Below are positions 17,405 through 26,609 of a stretch of 64,000 bases of DNA, in pieces. The notes beneath the pieces were generated by a model. The model was not told the DNA's origin. It was given only the letters and a program-made list of their open reading frames with translations, and did no database searches. Each line of letters starts with the position of its first letter. Positions within the stretch are counted from its first letter, which is position 1. The stretch covers positions 453,360 through 517,359 of the forward strand of contig NZ_WTYG01000002.1 of the NCBI RefSeq assembly GCF_009828015.1, read 5' to 3'. This DNA comes from Qipengyuania citrea (lineage in GTDB: Bacteria; Pseudomonadota; Alphaproteobacteria; Sphingomonadales; Sphingomonadaceae). Made by a program: the position numbers and the translations under genes.

Positions 17405-18640
17405 ATGTACGAAGAATATTACGGTTTCAGCGAGCGTCCTTTCCAGCTCACGCCCGACCCGGCGTTCTATTACGAAAGCGTCACGCACAAGAAGGCGCTG
17501 AGCTATCTCGGGTACGGCCTCAATCAGGGCGAAGGCTTCGTCGTCATCACCGGCGAGGTCGGTTCGGGCAAGTCGACGCTGGTGGCCCATCTCAAGCAGA
17601 AGCTCGACAGCGACCGCATGACCGTGGGCGAAGTGGTGACCAGCGCGCTCGATGGCGAGGAAATGATCCATGTCGCAGCGCGCAGCTTCGGGCTCGACGC
17701 GGGCGGCGACAAGGCTGCCGACCTCGCAGCGATCGAGATGTTCCTGCACGAAGAGGCGCGCAATGGCCGCCGGGCGCTGCTGATCGTCGACGAGGCGCAG
17801 AACCTGTCGATCGGCGCGCTCGAAGAACTGCGGATGCTGTCGAACTTCCAGCTCGGTTCGCACCCGCTGCTGCAGACGCTGTTGCTCGGCCAGCCCGAGT
17901 TCAAGCAGCTGCTCGCGCATTCGGACGAGCTCGAGCAGCTCCGTCAGCGCGTCATCGCCGCACACCATCTCGAACCGATGCAGCCGGGCGAGATCGAACC
18001 CTATGTCGAGCATCGCCTGCGCCATGTCGGCTGGAACGAGCATCCCGAACTCGACGGGAGCATGTGGGTCAAGCTGCACAAGGCGACCGGCGGTATTCCG
18101 CGCAAGATCAACCAGGTCATGACCCGGTTGCTGCTGCTCGGGTCGGTCGAAGAAAAGTCCCGGCTCGATGTCGAGATGCTCGACACGGTGGTCGAGGAGA
18201 TGTCCGGCGATGCGGCACCGGCCGAAGACCATGTCGCGAAGCCGCGGCCCGACCGCGATGGCCGCGCGCTTGAAGCGATCGCCCGAGCCAGGCAGGAAGC
18301 GCGGCAGGCCGAAGCCACCGCGGCGACAGGCGGCGCGAAGGATGGCAAGCCTGCGACGGATGCGGGCACCGGTGCGGATCCGCAGCAGACCGGCTTGCTT
18401 GATCACCAGATTCAGGCGATCGAAGCTGCCTTCGCCGAACGCGACAAGCATCTGCGCGCCATGCGCGAGGAAGTGGACAAGCTCGCCAAGGCGCCTACGG
18501 CAGGCGAAGCATCTTCTGACACCGGCGAGCGCCTGTCGGCCATTGAGGCGCGCCTCGACGAGCAGGAACGCTCGCTGCGCCATGTGCTCGCGATGATGAT
18601 CGACTATTTCGAATCGCAAGGTTCGCGCGCCGCAGCGTGA
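17405..18640 (+). CDS. AAA ATPase, XrtA/PEP-CTERM-associated (ExeA/GspA-like)
   Basis: A 411-residue ATPase like TIGR03015. The opening MYEEYYGFSERPFQLTPDP is the family signature. Walker A is TGEVGSGKSTLV (about residues 45-56), Walker B is LLIVDEAQNL, and an arginine-rich sensor region follows (ELEQLRQRVIAAHHLEP). The C-terminal 120 residues are charged and end in a probable coiled coil (RLSAIEARLDEQERSLRHV). Relatives such as ExeA couple ATP hydrolysis to cell-envelope assembly. It could drive assembly of the polysaccharide machine, but this is not demonstrated. It starts 13 bases after the barrel gene. Confidence 0.88.
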   Translation: MYEEYYGFSERPFQLTPDPAFYYESVTHKKALSYLGYGLNQGEGFVVITGEVGSGKSTLVAHLKQKLDSDRMTVGEVVTSALDGEEMIHVAARSFGLDAGGDKAADLAAIEMFLHEEARNGRRALLIVDEAQNLSIGALEELRMLSNFQLGSHPLLQTLLLGQPEFKQLLAHSDELEQLRQRVIAAHHLEPMQPGEIEPYVEHRLRHVGWNEHPELDGSMWVKLHKATGGIPRKINQVMTRLLLLGSVEEKSRLDVEMLDTVVEEMSGDAAPAEDHVAKPRPDRDGRALEAIARARQEARQAEATAATGGAKDGKPATDAGTGADPQQTGLLDHQIQAIEAAFAERDKHLRAMREEVDKLAKAPTAGEASSDTGERLSAIEARLDEQERSLRHVLAMMIDYFESQGSRAAA

Positions 18641-18656
18641 TGCCGGGGAGGGTGCG

Positions 18657-19526
18657 TTGAACGAGATTACCGTCGTCAACGGCCTGTCGGTCGATGTGGA
18701 AGACTGGTTCCAGGTCGGCGCGTTCGAGAACACCATCGCGCGCAGCGACTGGGACGCGCTCGAACTGCGCGTGGGCGACAATGTCGCGCGCATCCTCGAC
18801 CTGTTCGATGAAGCCGGGGTCAAGGCGACCTTCTTCACGCTGGGGTGGGTCGCCGAACGCAACCCCGCCGCAATGCGCGCCATCGTCGATCGCGGGCACG
18901 AACTTGCCAGCCATGGCTATGACCACACGCGCGTGTTCACGTTTAGCCGTGATGAATTCGCCGCCGACCTCATGCGCGCCCGCGCTATTCTGGAGGATGC
19001 GGGCGGGCAGGCGATCACCGGATACCGGGCGCCGAGCTTCTCGATCGATTCGCGCAATGCATGGGCGCATGACGTGCTGGCGGAACACGGCTATGCCTAT
19101 TCGTCATCGGTCGCGCCGGTGGTCCACGACCATTATGGCTGGCCCGAGGCGCCGCGTTTTGCCTTCGCGCCGGTTTCCGGAAGCGATCTCGTCGAAATCC
19201 CGGTGACGACCGCAATGCTGCGCGGGAAACGTCTGGCGGCGGGCGGCGGCGGCTTTTTCCGTGTCCTGCCCTATGGATTCAGCCGCTGGGCGATCCGGCA
19301 GGTGAACCGCGAAGGACACCCCGCGGTGTTCTATTTCCACCCGTGGGAAATCGATCCCGGGCAACCGCGCGTAGCGGGCGCGCCGCTGCGATCGCGACTG
19401 CGCCACTATACCAATCTGTCCAAAATGGCGGGCAAGCTGTCCGGCCTGCTGGGCGATTTCGAATGGGGGCGGATGGACGCGCTGGCCGCGCGCGAACAGG
19501 CGCGGAGCTTGGACTGGGCGGCATGA
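18657..19526 (+). CDS. XrtA system polysaccharide deacetylase
   Basis: A 289-residue NodB-like carbohydrate esterase with the C-terminal DUF3473 segment of XrtA-locus enzymes (TIGR03006 type). Motifs are NGLSVDVEDWFQV with the catalytic and metal Asp, GHELASHGYDHTRVF with the metal His pair, and TGYRAPSFSIDS. It would remove acetyl groups from the exopolysaccharide. The start is TTG at 18657, supported by a GGGGAGGG ribosome site 6-12 bases upstream and by the conserved N-terminus. It is coupled to the next gene (ATGA). Confidence 0.9.
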   Translation: MNEITVVNGLSVDVEDWFQVGAFENTIARSDWDALELRVGDNVARILDLFDEAGVKATFFTLGWVAERNPAAMRAIVDRGHELASHGYDHTRVFTFSRDEFAADLMRARAILEDAGGQAITGYRAPSFSIDSRNAWAHDVLAEHGYAYSSSVAPVVHDHYGWPEAPRFAFAPVSGSDLVEIPVTTAMLRGKRLAAGGGGFFRVLPYGFSRWAIRQVNREGHPAVFYFHPWEIDPGQPRVAGAPLRSRLRHYTNLSKMAGKLSGLLGDFEWGRMDALAAREQARSLDWAA

Positions 19527-20584
19527 ACGCGCCGATGGTGCACACTCCCGTCATACGCGAGGCAGACCTTGCCGATCGGGGCGAAGCGGAAGCGATCGAG
19601 GCATTCGTCGCGGCGAATGAGGGGGAGGTCTTCCATCGTCCGTTGTGGCTGCAGGCCATCGCGCACGGCACGGGCAACAGCGTGCGCGGCCTGATCGCCG
19701 AACGCGGAGGCCGTCTGGCGGGCTGGCTTCCACTCAGCGACGTGCATTCGCCGCTGTTCGGCCGCGCGCTCGTTTCCAGTGGCTTCGGGGTCGGTGGCGG
19801 CGTGCTGGCAGCGCGGGACGACGATGCACGACGCTTGTGCCGCGCGGCAGAGGAACTGGCCGGCCGCCTTTGCGCGGCCAGCGTCGAACTGCGCGGGGGA
19901 AGCGCGCCGGCGGACTGGACCACGATAAGCGGCAAGCACGCCAATTTCGCCGCCGAGCTCGCGGCCGATGACGAGACGCAGCTGCTGGCCATCCCGCGCA
20001 AGGCGCGCGCCGAGGTACGCAAGGGCCTCAAGCACGATCTGACGGTTACCACCGGCACCGCCGAGACCGACCGCGCCGCGCATTTTGCGGTCTATGCACA
20101 GAGCGTCCGCAACCTCGGCACGCCCGTGTTTCCGCGGACACTGTTCGATGCCGTGCTCGACCGGTTTGGCGACGACGCCGATATCCTTACCGTCCGTCAG
20201 GGGGAACTTCCCGTGGCCAGTGTGCTCTCGCTCTATCACCGGGAAACAGTGATGCCCTTCTGGGGCGGCGGCACATGGAGCGCGCGCGGACTGAGGGCAA
20301 ACGAGCGCATGTATTACGAACTGATGACCCACGCCCGGCGGCGGGGGTGCACGAGGTTCGATTTCGGTCGCTCGAAAACCGGCAGCGGGCCCTATGCGTT
20401 CAAGAAGAACTGGGGCTTTACGCCCGCGCCGCTGACCTATCACGAATGGTCGCCGCCGGGCACCGCGCCGCGCAATATCGATCCGACCGATGCCGGCTAT
20501 TCGGCGAAGATCGCGCTGTGGAAGCGGCTCCCTTTGCCGGTGGCGAACCGCCTGGGGCCATGGATCGCCCGCGGGCTCGGCTAG
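19523..20584 (+). CDS. FemAB family XrtA/PEP-CTERM-associated protein
   Basis: A 353-residue protein with two GNAT-like folds, like TIGR03019. It contains FHRPLWLQAIAHGTGN, LLAIPRKARAEVRKGLKH, LSLYHRETVMPFWGGGTWSA and RFDFGRSKTGSGPYAFKKNW, the last being typical of FemAB-type proteins. FemABX enzymes use aminoacyl-tRNA to add amino acids; the substrate of this branch is unknown. It is a distant paralogue of the GNAT protein encoded at 8615-9580, at the other side of the locus. Start ATG 19523 lies inside the deacetylase stop. Confidence 0.87.
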   Translation: MNAPMVHTPVIREADLADRGEAEAIEAFVAANEGEVFHRPLWLQAIAHGTGNSVRGLIAERGGRLAGWLPLSDVHSPLFGRALVSSGFGVGGGVLAARDDDARRLCRAAEELAGRLCAASVELRGGSAPADWTTISGKHANFAAELAADDETQLLAIPRKARAEVRKGLKHDLTVTTGTAETDRAAHFAVYAQSVRNLGTPVFPRTLFDAVLDRFGDDADILTVRQGELPVASVLSLYHRETVMPFWGGGTWSARGLRANERMYYELMTHARRRGCTRFDFGRSKTGSGPYAFKKNWGFTPAPLTYHEWSPPGTAPRNIDPTDAGYSAKIALWKRLPLPVANRLGPWIARGLG

Positions 20585-20585
20585 C

Positions 20586-21809
20586 ATGGGCGAAACACTG
20601 TTCCTGGCGCACCGCGTGCCGTTCCCGCCCGACCGCGGGGACAAGATCCGTTCGCACCATTTGCTGCGGGCATTGGTTAAGCGCGGGCCGGTCCATGTCG
20701 GCACCTTCGGCGAGACCAAGACGGACCTTGCGCAGAAATCGGCGCTCGCCGCGCTGGCGCGCACCCATGCGCTGATCGAACGCAAAAAACCGCTGGCGCT
20801 CGCCGGGGCCGAGGCAGTGCTGAAACGCAAGCCGGTCAGCCTCACCGCATTCGACGATGCCGCGATGCACCGCTATGTCGCCAAGACGCTGGGCAATCAC
20901 CGGATCGAGACGATCTTCGTCTTTTCGGGACAGATGGCCCAATATGTGCCCGACAGCTTCACCGGACGGGTGATCGTCGACCTCTGCGATGTCGATAGCG
21001 CGAAGTTCGAAGCCTATGCCGATGCCGGGCGGCGCGTCTGGCTCAACCGGCGCGAGGGCCGGCTGCTCGCGCGCGAAGAGGAACGCATTGCCGCGCGCGC
21101 CGACCGGGTGCTGCTCATCAGCGGGCACGAGGTGGAACTGTTCACGTCGCGGCTGGTCGATCCCGGTGCAGCCACATGCCTGGCCCTTGGCAACGGGATC
21201 GACGCGCAGATATTCGATCCGCAAACCGTCGCCCGGCAGCAGGATCTCGACGAGGGCGAGGATCCGCAGCTCGTGTTCACCGGGCAGATGGACTACGCTC
21301 CCAATGTCGCGGCGGCCCAGTGGCTGATCGATAACGTCATGCCCGATCTGCGCCGTGTCTACAGCCGTGCGCGGTTGCATGTCGTCGGCCGCGCCCCGGT
21401 GCCCGCGCTGACCAGACGGCATGGCGAAAACGGCGTCCGGGTCTGGGGCGAAGTTCCCGACGTGCGACCCTTCCTCAAATCGGCCGACCTCGTCGTCGCG
21501 CCGCTGCTGATCGCGCGGGGGGTGCAGAACAAGGTGCTCGAGGCGATGGCAATGGCGCGCCCGGTGGTGCTGACGCCGGGAGCCGCGACCGGCATAGAGG
21601 CACGGGACGGATGCCATTTCGCAATTGCTCCTGCCGAGGGCGCGGCGATGCTCGCCCGGATCACGGGGCTGCTGGGCGATCCGCCCCGGGCCGAGGCGAT
21701 GGGACAGGCGGCCCGCAAGTTCGTGATCGACGAGATGAGCTGGGAAAGCGTGGAACGGGCATTGAGCGAAATCCTGGCCTGCGCGGGCGCGCCGCACGAT
21801 GCTCCGTAG
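20586..21809 (+). CDS. XrtA/PEP-CTERM system glycosyltransferase (TIGR03087-like)
   Basis: A 407-residue GT-B fold, family 4-type glycosyltransferase. The N-terminus LFLAHRVPFPPDRGDKIRSH is the signature of the XrtA-locus subfamily. The C-terminal nucleotide-sugar domain has LVFTGQMDYAPNV, VWGEVPDVRPFLKSADLVVA and RGVQNKVLEAMAMARPVVLT, the E-x7-E region. It would add a sugar to the lipid-linked repeat unit at the inner membrane. It begins one base after the FemAB stop and overlaps the exosortase start by 11 bases. Confidence 0.9.
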   Translation: MGETLFLAHRVPFPPDRGDKIRSHHLLRALVKRGPVHVGTFGETKTDLAQKSALAALARTHALIERKKPLALAGAEAVLKRKPVSLTAFDDAAMHRYVAKTLGNHRIETIFVFSGQMAQYVPDSFTGRVIVDLCDVDSAKFEAYADAGRRVWLNRREGRLLAREEERIAARADRVLLISGHEVELFTSRLVDPGAATCLALGNGIDAQIFDPQTVARQQDLDEGEDPQLVFTGQMDYAPNVAAAQWLIDNVMPDLRRVYSRARLHVVGRAPVPALTRRHGENGVRVWGEVPDVRPFLKSADLVVAPLLIARGVQNKVLEAMAMARPVVLTPGAATGIEARDGCHFAIAPAEGAAMLARITGLLGDPPRAEAMGQAARKFVIDEMSWESVERALSEILACAGAPHDAP

Positions 21810-22788
21810 TCCGGCCGCAACTGCCACGCGCAGGGGCGCGTTCGCCATACCCGGGGCCATGCTGGCGCTCGCCGCGCTCGTGCTGGTGGCGCTGACATTC
21901 GCGGAATGGCGCGCGATGGCGCATCAGTGGTGGAACATCGACACCTACAGCCATATCCTGCTGGTTCCGCCGATCATTGCGTGGCTCGGGTGGATCCGGC
22001 GCGACGAACTGGCGCGGGCCGGGCTGCGGGGCTGGTGGCCCGGGCTCGCATGGCTGGTGCTGGGCCTCGCCGTCTGGTTCGTGGGCCGCGAGATCGCGAT
22101 CAACACCATCGCGCAGGGCGGGGCGGTGATGGCATTGCAAGGCGCCGTGCTGGCGCTGTGGGGCCTGCGCGCCGGGCTCGTGCTGGCCTTTCCGCTTGCC
22201 TATGCCTTCGTGCTGGTGCCGTTCGGCGACGAGATCATTCCCCCGTTGCAGATGGTCACTGCGGAAATCGCCACCGCGCTGACCCGGTGGAGCGGTATCG
22301 AAACGGTGGCGAGCGGCATTCTCATCGATACGCCCGCGGGCTTGTTCATCGTTGCCGAGGAATGCTCGGGCGTGAAGTTCCTCGTCGCCATGCTCGCATT
22401 GGGGCTGCTGGTCGCGCATACCTGTTTTGCCAGTTGGAACCGCAGGGCGTGGTTCCTGATCGCCTGTGTCGTCGTTCCGATCATCGCCAATGGCATCCGC
22501 GCCTGGGCGACGATCTTCCTTGCGCAATATGTCGGCGCCGAAGCCGCTGGCGGGTTCGACCATATCGTCTACGGCTGGTTCTTCTTCGCGCTGGTGCTGG
22601 CGCTGGTGCTGGGTGTGGCCTGGCGCTGGTTCGAGCGCGAACCCGAAGAGGCTGGCTGGACCGCCGCCGGGATCGCCGCGCTGCCGCATGTCGCGCGGTG
22701 GGAAGGGCCGGGCGCAGACCGCAATCTCGTCCTTGCCGCGATCCTGCTTGCCGCAGGATCCTTTGCCGTCGCCGCGCGGCTGGTCTAG
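21799..22788 (+). CDS. xrtA: exosortase A
   Basis: An integral-membrane cysteine protease/transpeptidase that recognises C-terminal PEP-CTERM signals. At 329 residues it has about eight hydrophobic helices. The catalytic Cys189 is in AEECSGVKF, Arg234 in NGIRAW and His255 in GGFDHIVYGWFFF, the expected exosortase triad. The C-terminus stops at residue 329 within another hydrophobic stretch (LVLAAILLAAGSFAVAARLV), the point where some XrtA proteins continue into a periplasmic EpsI domain; that domain is absent here. The start ATG overlaps the glycosyltransferase by 11 bases. It is the defining gene of the locus. Confidence 0.93.
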   Translation: MLRSPAATATRRGAFAIPGAMLALAALVLVALTFAEWRAMAHQWWNIDTYSHILLVPPIIAWLGWIRRDELARAGLRGWWPGLAWLVLGLAVWFVGREIAINTIAQGGAVMALQGAVLALWGLRAGLVLAFPLAYAFVLVPFGDEIIPPLQMVTAEIATALTRWSGIETVASGILIDTPAGLFIVAEECSGVKFLVAMLALGLLVAHTCFASWNRRAWFLIACVVVPIIANGIRAWATIFLAQYVGAEAAGGFDHIVYGWFFFALVLALVLGVAWRWFEREPEEAGWTAAGIAALPHVARWEGPGADRNLVLAAILLAAGSFAVAARLV

Positions 22789-22798
22789 GCAGCCCCGC

Positions 22799-24697
22799 AT
22801 GTGCGGCATCGCGGGGATTTTCCATTACGAAACGGTCAAGCCGGTCGATCCCAGGCGGGTCGAACGGATGGCCGATGCGCTTGCTCATCGCGGACCCGAC
22901 GGCAGCGGCGTATGGACCGCGCCCGGAGTGGGGCTGGGACATCGCCGGCTGTCGGTCATCGACCTCGAAGGTTCGCCGCAGCCGATGCATTCCGCCGACG
23001 GGCGCGCGGTTATCGTCTTCAATGGCGAGATCTACAATTACCGCGAACTGCGGCGCGAACTGATCCAGGACGGCGCGCAGTTCCATACCGATGGCGATAC
23101 CGAGGTCATTCTTGCCGCTTGGCGGAAATGGGGCCCCGATTGCCTCCACCGCCTCGAGGGAATGTTCGTCTTCGCGCTCTATGACTGCGACCGGCGCCAG
23201 CTGTTCCTCGCGCGCGACCGGCTGGGGGTCAAACCACTTTATCTCGCGCGGCTCGAAGGCGGTGCACTGGCCTTCGCGAGCGAGCTCAAGGGCCTGCTTG
23301 CCCATCCGCTGCTGCGCCGCACGATCGATCCGCTGGCGATCGAGGATTACATGACCTGGGGCTATGTCCCCGATCACCGCAGCGTCCTGAAAGGCGTCGA
23401 AAAGCTCGCTGCGGGCCATTTCCTGCTGCTCGAACATGGGCGTACGCCGGAGCCTCAGCGGCAGTGGTGGGACGTGTCCTTCGCCGAGCGTGAAAAGGGC
23501 GGCACGCGCGACCTGTCGGCGCAGCTGCTGCACCGCATGCGCGAAGGCGTGGGCAGCCGGATGGTCGCCGACGTGCCGTTGGGGGCATTCCTGTCGGGCG
23601 GTGTCGACAGCTCGTCGGTCGTCGCGCTGATGAGCGAGGCCAGCAAAAGCCCCGTGACCACCTGCTCGATCGGTTTCGATGTCGAAAGCGTGGATGAGAC
23701 CCGATACGCGCGGCAGGTGGCCGAGCTGTTCGCCACCGATCACCACGAACGCATCGTATCGGCCGACCAGTTCGATGCGATCGACAGCATCGCGGCAATC
23801 TTCGACGAACCCTTCGCCGACGCCAGCGCGCTGCCGAGCTTGCGCGTATGCCAGCTGGCGCGGGAGCATGTCACCGTGGCACTGTCGGGCGACGGGGCCG
23901 ACGAGGCGTTTGCCGGGTACCGCCGGCAGATGTTCCATGCGCGCGAGGAACAGGCACGCTCGGTTCTGCCCCGCACCTTGCGCCAGCCGCTGTTCGGTTC
24001 GCTGGGGAAGGTGTGGCCCAAGGCCGACTGGGCCCCGCGACCGCTGCGCGCCAAATCCACTTTGCTGGCGCTTTCGGCGGGGGGCGAGGCCGGCTACGCG
24101 CGCGCGCTCGCCATTCTGGCGCCGGAGCAGCGCAAGGCGCTGTATGGTGATACCATGCTCCGCGAACGCGGGGAGTACCGCGCCGAACAGCCGTTCGAGG
24201 AAACGATGCGCGATGCTCCCGCGCGCAGCGGGCTCGACCGGGCGCAATATGCCGATCTCAAGTTCTGGTTGCCGGGCGACATCCTGACCAAGACCGATCG
24301 GACAAGCATGGCGGCGGGACTGGAGGCGCGCGAGCCGCTGCTCGATCACCGCTTGATCGAGTTCGCGGCGCGGCTGCCGCAGCGCCAGCGCCTGCGCGGC
24401 ACCACTGGCAAATGGCTGCTGAAGCACACGATGGAACGCTATCTGCCCGAAGACATCCTCTATCGCCGCAAACAGGGCTTCGTGACCCCGCTGGCGGAGT
24501 GGTTCCGCGGTCCGCTGGCGGGCGAGGCGAGGGCGGTCGCCGCGAGCGAACTGCTTACCGGGAGCGGATGGTTCGCCCGCAAGGCGCTGTCACGCCTCGC
24601 GGACGACCATATTTCCGGACGCAGCGACCATGGCCGGGTGCTGTGGCAGCTGTTGATGCTGGAGCGATCGCTCCGCCATCTCGCCCCCAGCGCCTAG
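22799..24697 (+). CDS. XrtA/PEP-CTERM system amidotransferase (asparagine synthase-like)
   Basis: A 632-residue class II glutamine amidotransferase fused to an asparagine-synthase domain. The mature N-terminus begins MCGIAGIF, so Cys2 is the glutaminase nucleophile. HRGPDGSG and FNGEIYNYRELR follow. The synthase domain has the PP-loop SGGVDSSSVVALM and VALSGDGADEAFAGYRRQ. In XrtA loci (TIGR03108 type) this enzyme probably amidates a sugar carboxylate rather than making free asparagine; this is inference from context. Ten bases separate it from the exosortase stop. Its stop overlaps the convergent pirin gene by 4 bases, ending the locus. Confidence 0.92.
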   Translation: MCGIAGIFHYETVKPVDPRRVERMADALAHRGPDGSGVWTAPGVGLGHRRLSVIDLEGSPQPMHSADGRAVIVFNGEIYNYRELRRELIQDGAQFHTDGDTEVILAAWRKWGPDCLHRLEGMFVFALYDCDRRQLFLARDRLGVKPLYLARLEGGALAFASELKGLLAHPLLRRTIDPLAIEDYMTWGYVPDHRSVLKGVEKLAAGHFLLLEHGRTPEPQRQWWDVSFAEREKGGTRDLSAQLLHRMREGVGSRMVADVPLGAFLSGGVDSSSVVALMSEASKSPVTTCSIGFDVESVDETRYARQVAELFATDHHERIVSADQFDAIDSIAAIFDEPFADASALPSLRVCQLAREHVTVALSGDGADEAFAGYRRQMFHAREEQARSVLPRTLRQPLFGSLGKVWPKADWAPRPLRAKSTLLALSAGGEAGYARALAILAPEQRKALYGDTMLRERGEYRAEQPFEETMRDAPARSGLDRAQYADLKFWLPGDILTKTDRTSMAAGLEAREPLLDHRLIEFAARLPQRQRLRGTTGKWLLKHTMERYLPEDILYRRKQGFVTPLAEWFRGPLAGEARAVAASELLTGSGWFARKALSRLADDHISGRSDHGRVLWQLLMLERSLRHLAPSA

Positions 24698-25392
24698 CGC
24701 GCGTCGACCAGCACGACTTCGGCGTCGTCGAGCGCCTCGACCACGATTTCGCTCTCGCCGGTCACGGCAATCCCGTCGCGCGGCTGCGCTTCCCGGCCAT
24801 TGACCGTGACCCGACCCTTGGGCGCGACCAGATACTGGTGGCGTTCGCCCGAAGTGTTCCAGACCGCGCTCTGGCCTTTCGCCAGCGTCGCCGCGGCGAC
24901 CTTCGCATCCGTCCGGATCGGCAGCGCATCATCCGCTTCGGCATCGCCGCTTGCGAGCACTTCGAAGCCGCCTTCGCGCGTGGCCTTGGGAAACTCGCGC
25001 TGGCCCCAGCCGGGCTGCTCACCCTGCCGATCGGGAATGATCCAGATCTGGAACAGCGTCGTCGCTTCGTCCTCGCGATTCATCTCGGCATGGGTGATGC
25101 CGGTGCCTGCGCTCATCACCTGCACATCGCCCGCGGCGGTGCGGCCTTCATTGCCGAGGCTGTCGCGGTGCGTGATCGCCCCGCTGCGCACGAAGGTGAC
25201 GATTTCCATGTTGCGGTGCGGGTGCGGGGGAAAGCCGCTCTGCGCCGCGATGGTGTCGTCGTTCCATACGCGGATGCTGCCCCAGCCCATCCGGTCGGGG
25301 TCGTGGTAATTGGCGAAGCTGAAGTGGTGCCGCGCGTCGAGCCAGCCGTGGTCGGCGTGGCCAAGCGTGGCGAAGGGTCGGATATCGATCAT
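24694..25392 (-). CDS. pirin family protein
   Basis: A 232-residue bicupin. The N-terminal cupin has the metal ligands in HPHRNMEIVTF and GTGITHAEMN, matching pirins such as E. coli YhhW with quercetin dioxygenase activity. The C-terminal cupin is degenerate. The cellular role is unclear; relatives are metal-dependent dioxygenases or transcription cofactors. It is a single gene, convergent with the amidotransferase and separated by 104 bases from zapE. Confidence 0.88.
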   Translation of the reverse strand: MIDIRPFATLGHADHGWLDARHHFSFANYHDPDRMGWGSIRVWNDDTIAAQSGFPPHPHRNMEIVTFVRSGAITHRDSLGNEGRTAAGDVQVMSAGTGITHAEMNREDEATTLFQIWIIPDRQGEQPGWGQREFPKATREGGFEVLASGDAEADDALPIRTDAKVAAATLAKGQSAVWNTSGERHQYLVAPKGRVTVNGREAQPRDGIAVTGESEIVVEALDDAEVVLVDAR

Positions 25393-25496
25393 GGTTCAGT
25401 CTCACATCGGCGGGGTGTTGACGCCGGTATGCGGGCGATGTGGGGGCGGCGCGAAAGCCGTCAAGAAACACCCATGTTACTGCCCGGTGCCGGAGG

Positions 25497-26609
25497 TCAG
25501 GCTGCCCCGTGGCCGCGCGCCATGTAATCCGCGCTCTGCATTTCCTTGAGGCGGCTGACCGTGCGCTCGAACTCGAACGCGCCGTCGCCGGCGGTGTAGA
25601 GGTCCTCGGGTTCGGCCGCCGCGGTGACGAACAGCTTGACGCCGTTCTCGTAGAGTGCGTCGATCAGCTTGGTGAAGCGGATCGCCTCGTTGCGGTTGTC
25701 GGGTGACATGGCGGGGACGCCGACCACGATCACGGTGTGATAGGCATGCGCGATCGCGAGATAGTCCGCCGCTCCGCGGTTCTCGCCGCACAACCGCTTG
25801 AAGCTGAACACGCCCACGCCCTTGAGGCTCTTGGGCACGTGGATCGTCCGCCCGCCGCCCAGGTCCAGTTCGGCGCTGGGAACGTGTTCGGCATCCTCGG
25901 GCGCGTAATCGGTGAGGCGGAAAAAGGCCTCGCGCACCTGCGCGGTCGCCTCCTCGCCCAAGGGGGCGTGCCACGTCGCGATATCGCCCAGCCGGTCGAG
26001 CCGGTAATCGGTCGGACCGTTGAGCGGCAGCACGTCCATTTCGGCTTCGACGAGATCGATGAACGGGAGGAACAGCGAGCGGTTGAGCCCGTCCTTGTAG
26101 AGATCGCGCGGCGGGCGGTTGCTGGTGGTGACCACGGTCACGCCCTCGTCGCGGATCAGCGCGGTGAACAGCCGCGCCATGATCGCCGCGTCGGCGGTGT
26201 TGTTCACCACCATCTCGTCGAAGGCGAGGCAGCGCACATCGGCCGCGATATCGCGCGCGACCTTGCCGGTCGGATCGCCGGGATCGCTGGTCCGCCGTTC
26301 GCGCATGCGCCGGTCGACCTCGAGCATGAACTCGTGGAAATGCGCGCGGCGTTTCTCGGCGATCCCCAGCGTCTCGACGAACAGGTCCATCAGCATCGAC
26401 TTGCCGCGCCCGACGCCGCCCCACATGTAGACGCCCTCGGGCCGCGCCTTCTTCGGCTTGAACAGCTGTGCGAGCAGCCCGCCCGAGCTATCTGCCTCGA
26501 GGTCCTTCTGCAGCCGGTCGAGCCGCTGGGCGGCACGGCGCTGGTCGGGATCGGCCTGCAATTCGCCCGCCGAGACGAGCCGCTCGTAGCGGGCGAGCAT
26601 TCCGGTCAC
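25497..26609 (-). CDS. zapE: cell division protein ZapE (AFG1-like ATPase)
   Basis: A 370-residue AFG1-type AAA ATPase. Walker A is MWGGVGRGKSMLMDLF, Walker B is CLAFDEMVVNN, and sensor segments VTTSNRPPRDLYKDG and VVVGVPAMSPDNRNEA follow. In E. coli, ZapE interacts with FtsZ rings under stress; mitochondrial AFG1 acts in protein quality control. The start is taken as GTG 26609, which overlaps the stop of the thioesterase gene; ATG 26600 is the alternative. It is the last gene of a leftward run sdhB - thioesterase - zapE, with all junctions overlapping. Confidence 0.9.
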   Translation of the reverse strand: MTGMLARYERLVSAGELQADPDQRRAAQRLDRLQKDLEADSSGGLLAQLFKPKKARPEGVYMWGGVGRGKSMLMDLFVETLGIAEKRRAHFHEFMLEVDRRMRERRTSDPGDPTGKVARDIAADVRCLAFDEMVVNNTADAAIMARLFTALIRDEGVTVVTTSNRPPRDLYKDGLNRSLFLPFIDLVEAEMDVLPLNGPTDYRLDRLGDIATWHAPLGEEATAQVREAFFRLTDYAPEDAEHVPSAELDLGGGRTIHVPKSLKGVGVFSFKRLCGENRGAADYLAIAHAYHTVIVVGVPAMSPDNRNEAIRFTKLIDALYENGVKLFVTAAAEPEDLYTAGDGAFEFERTVSRLKEMQSADYMARGHGAA

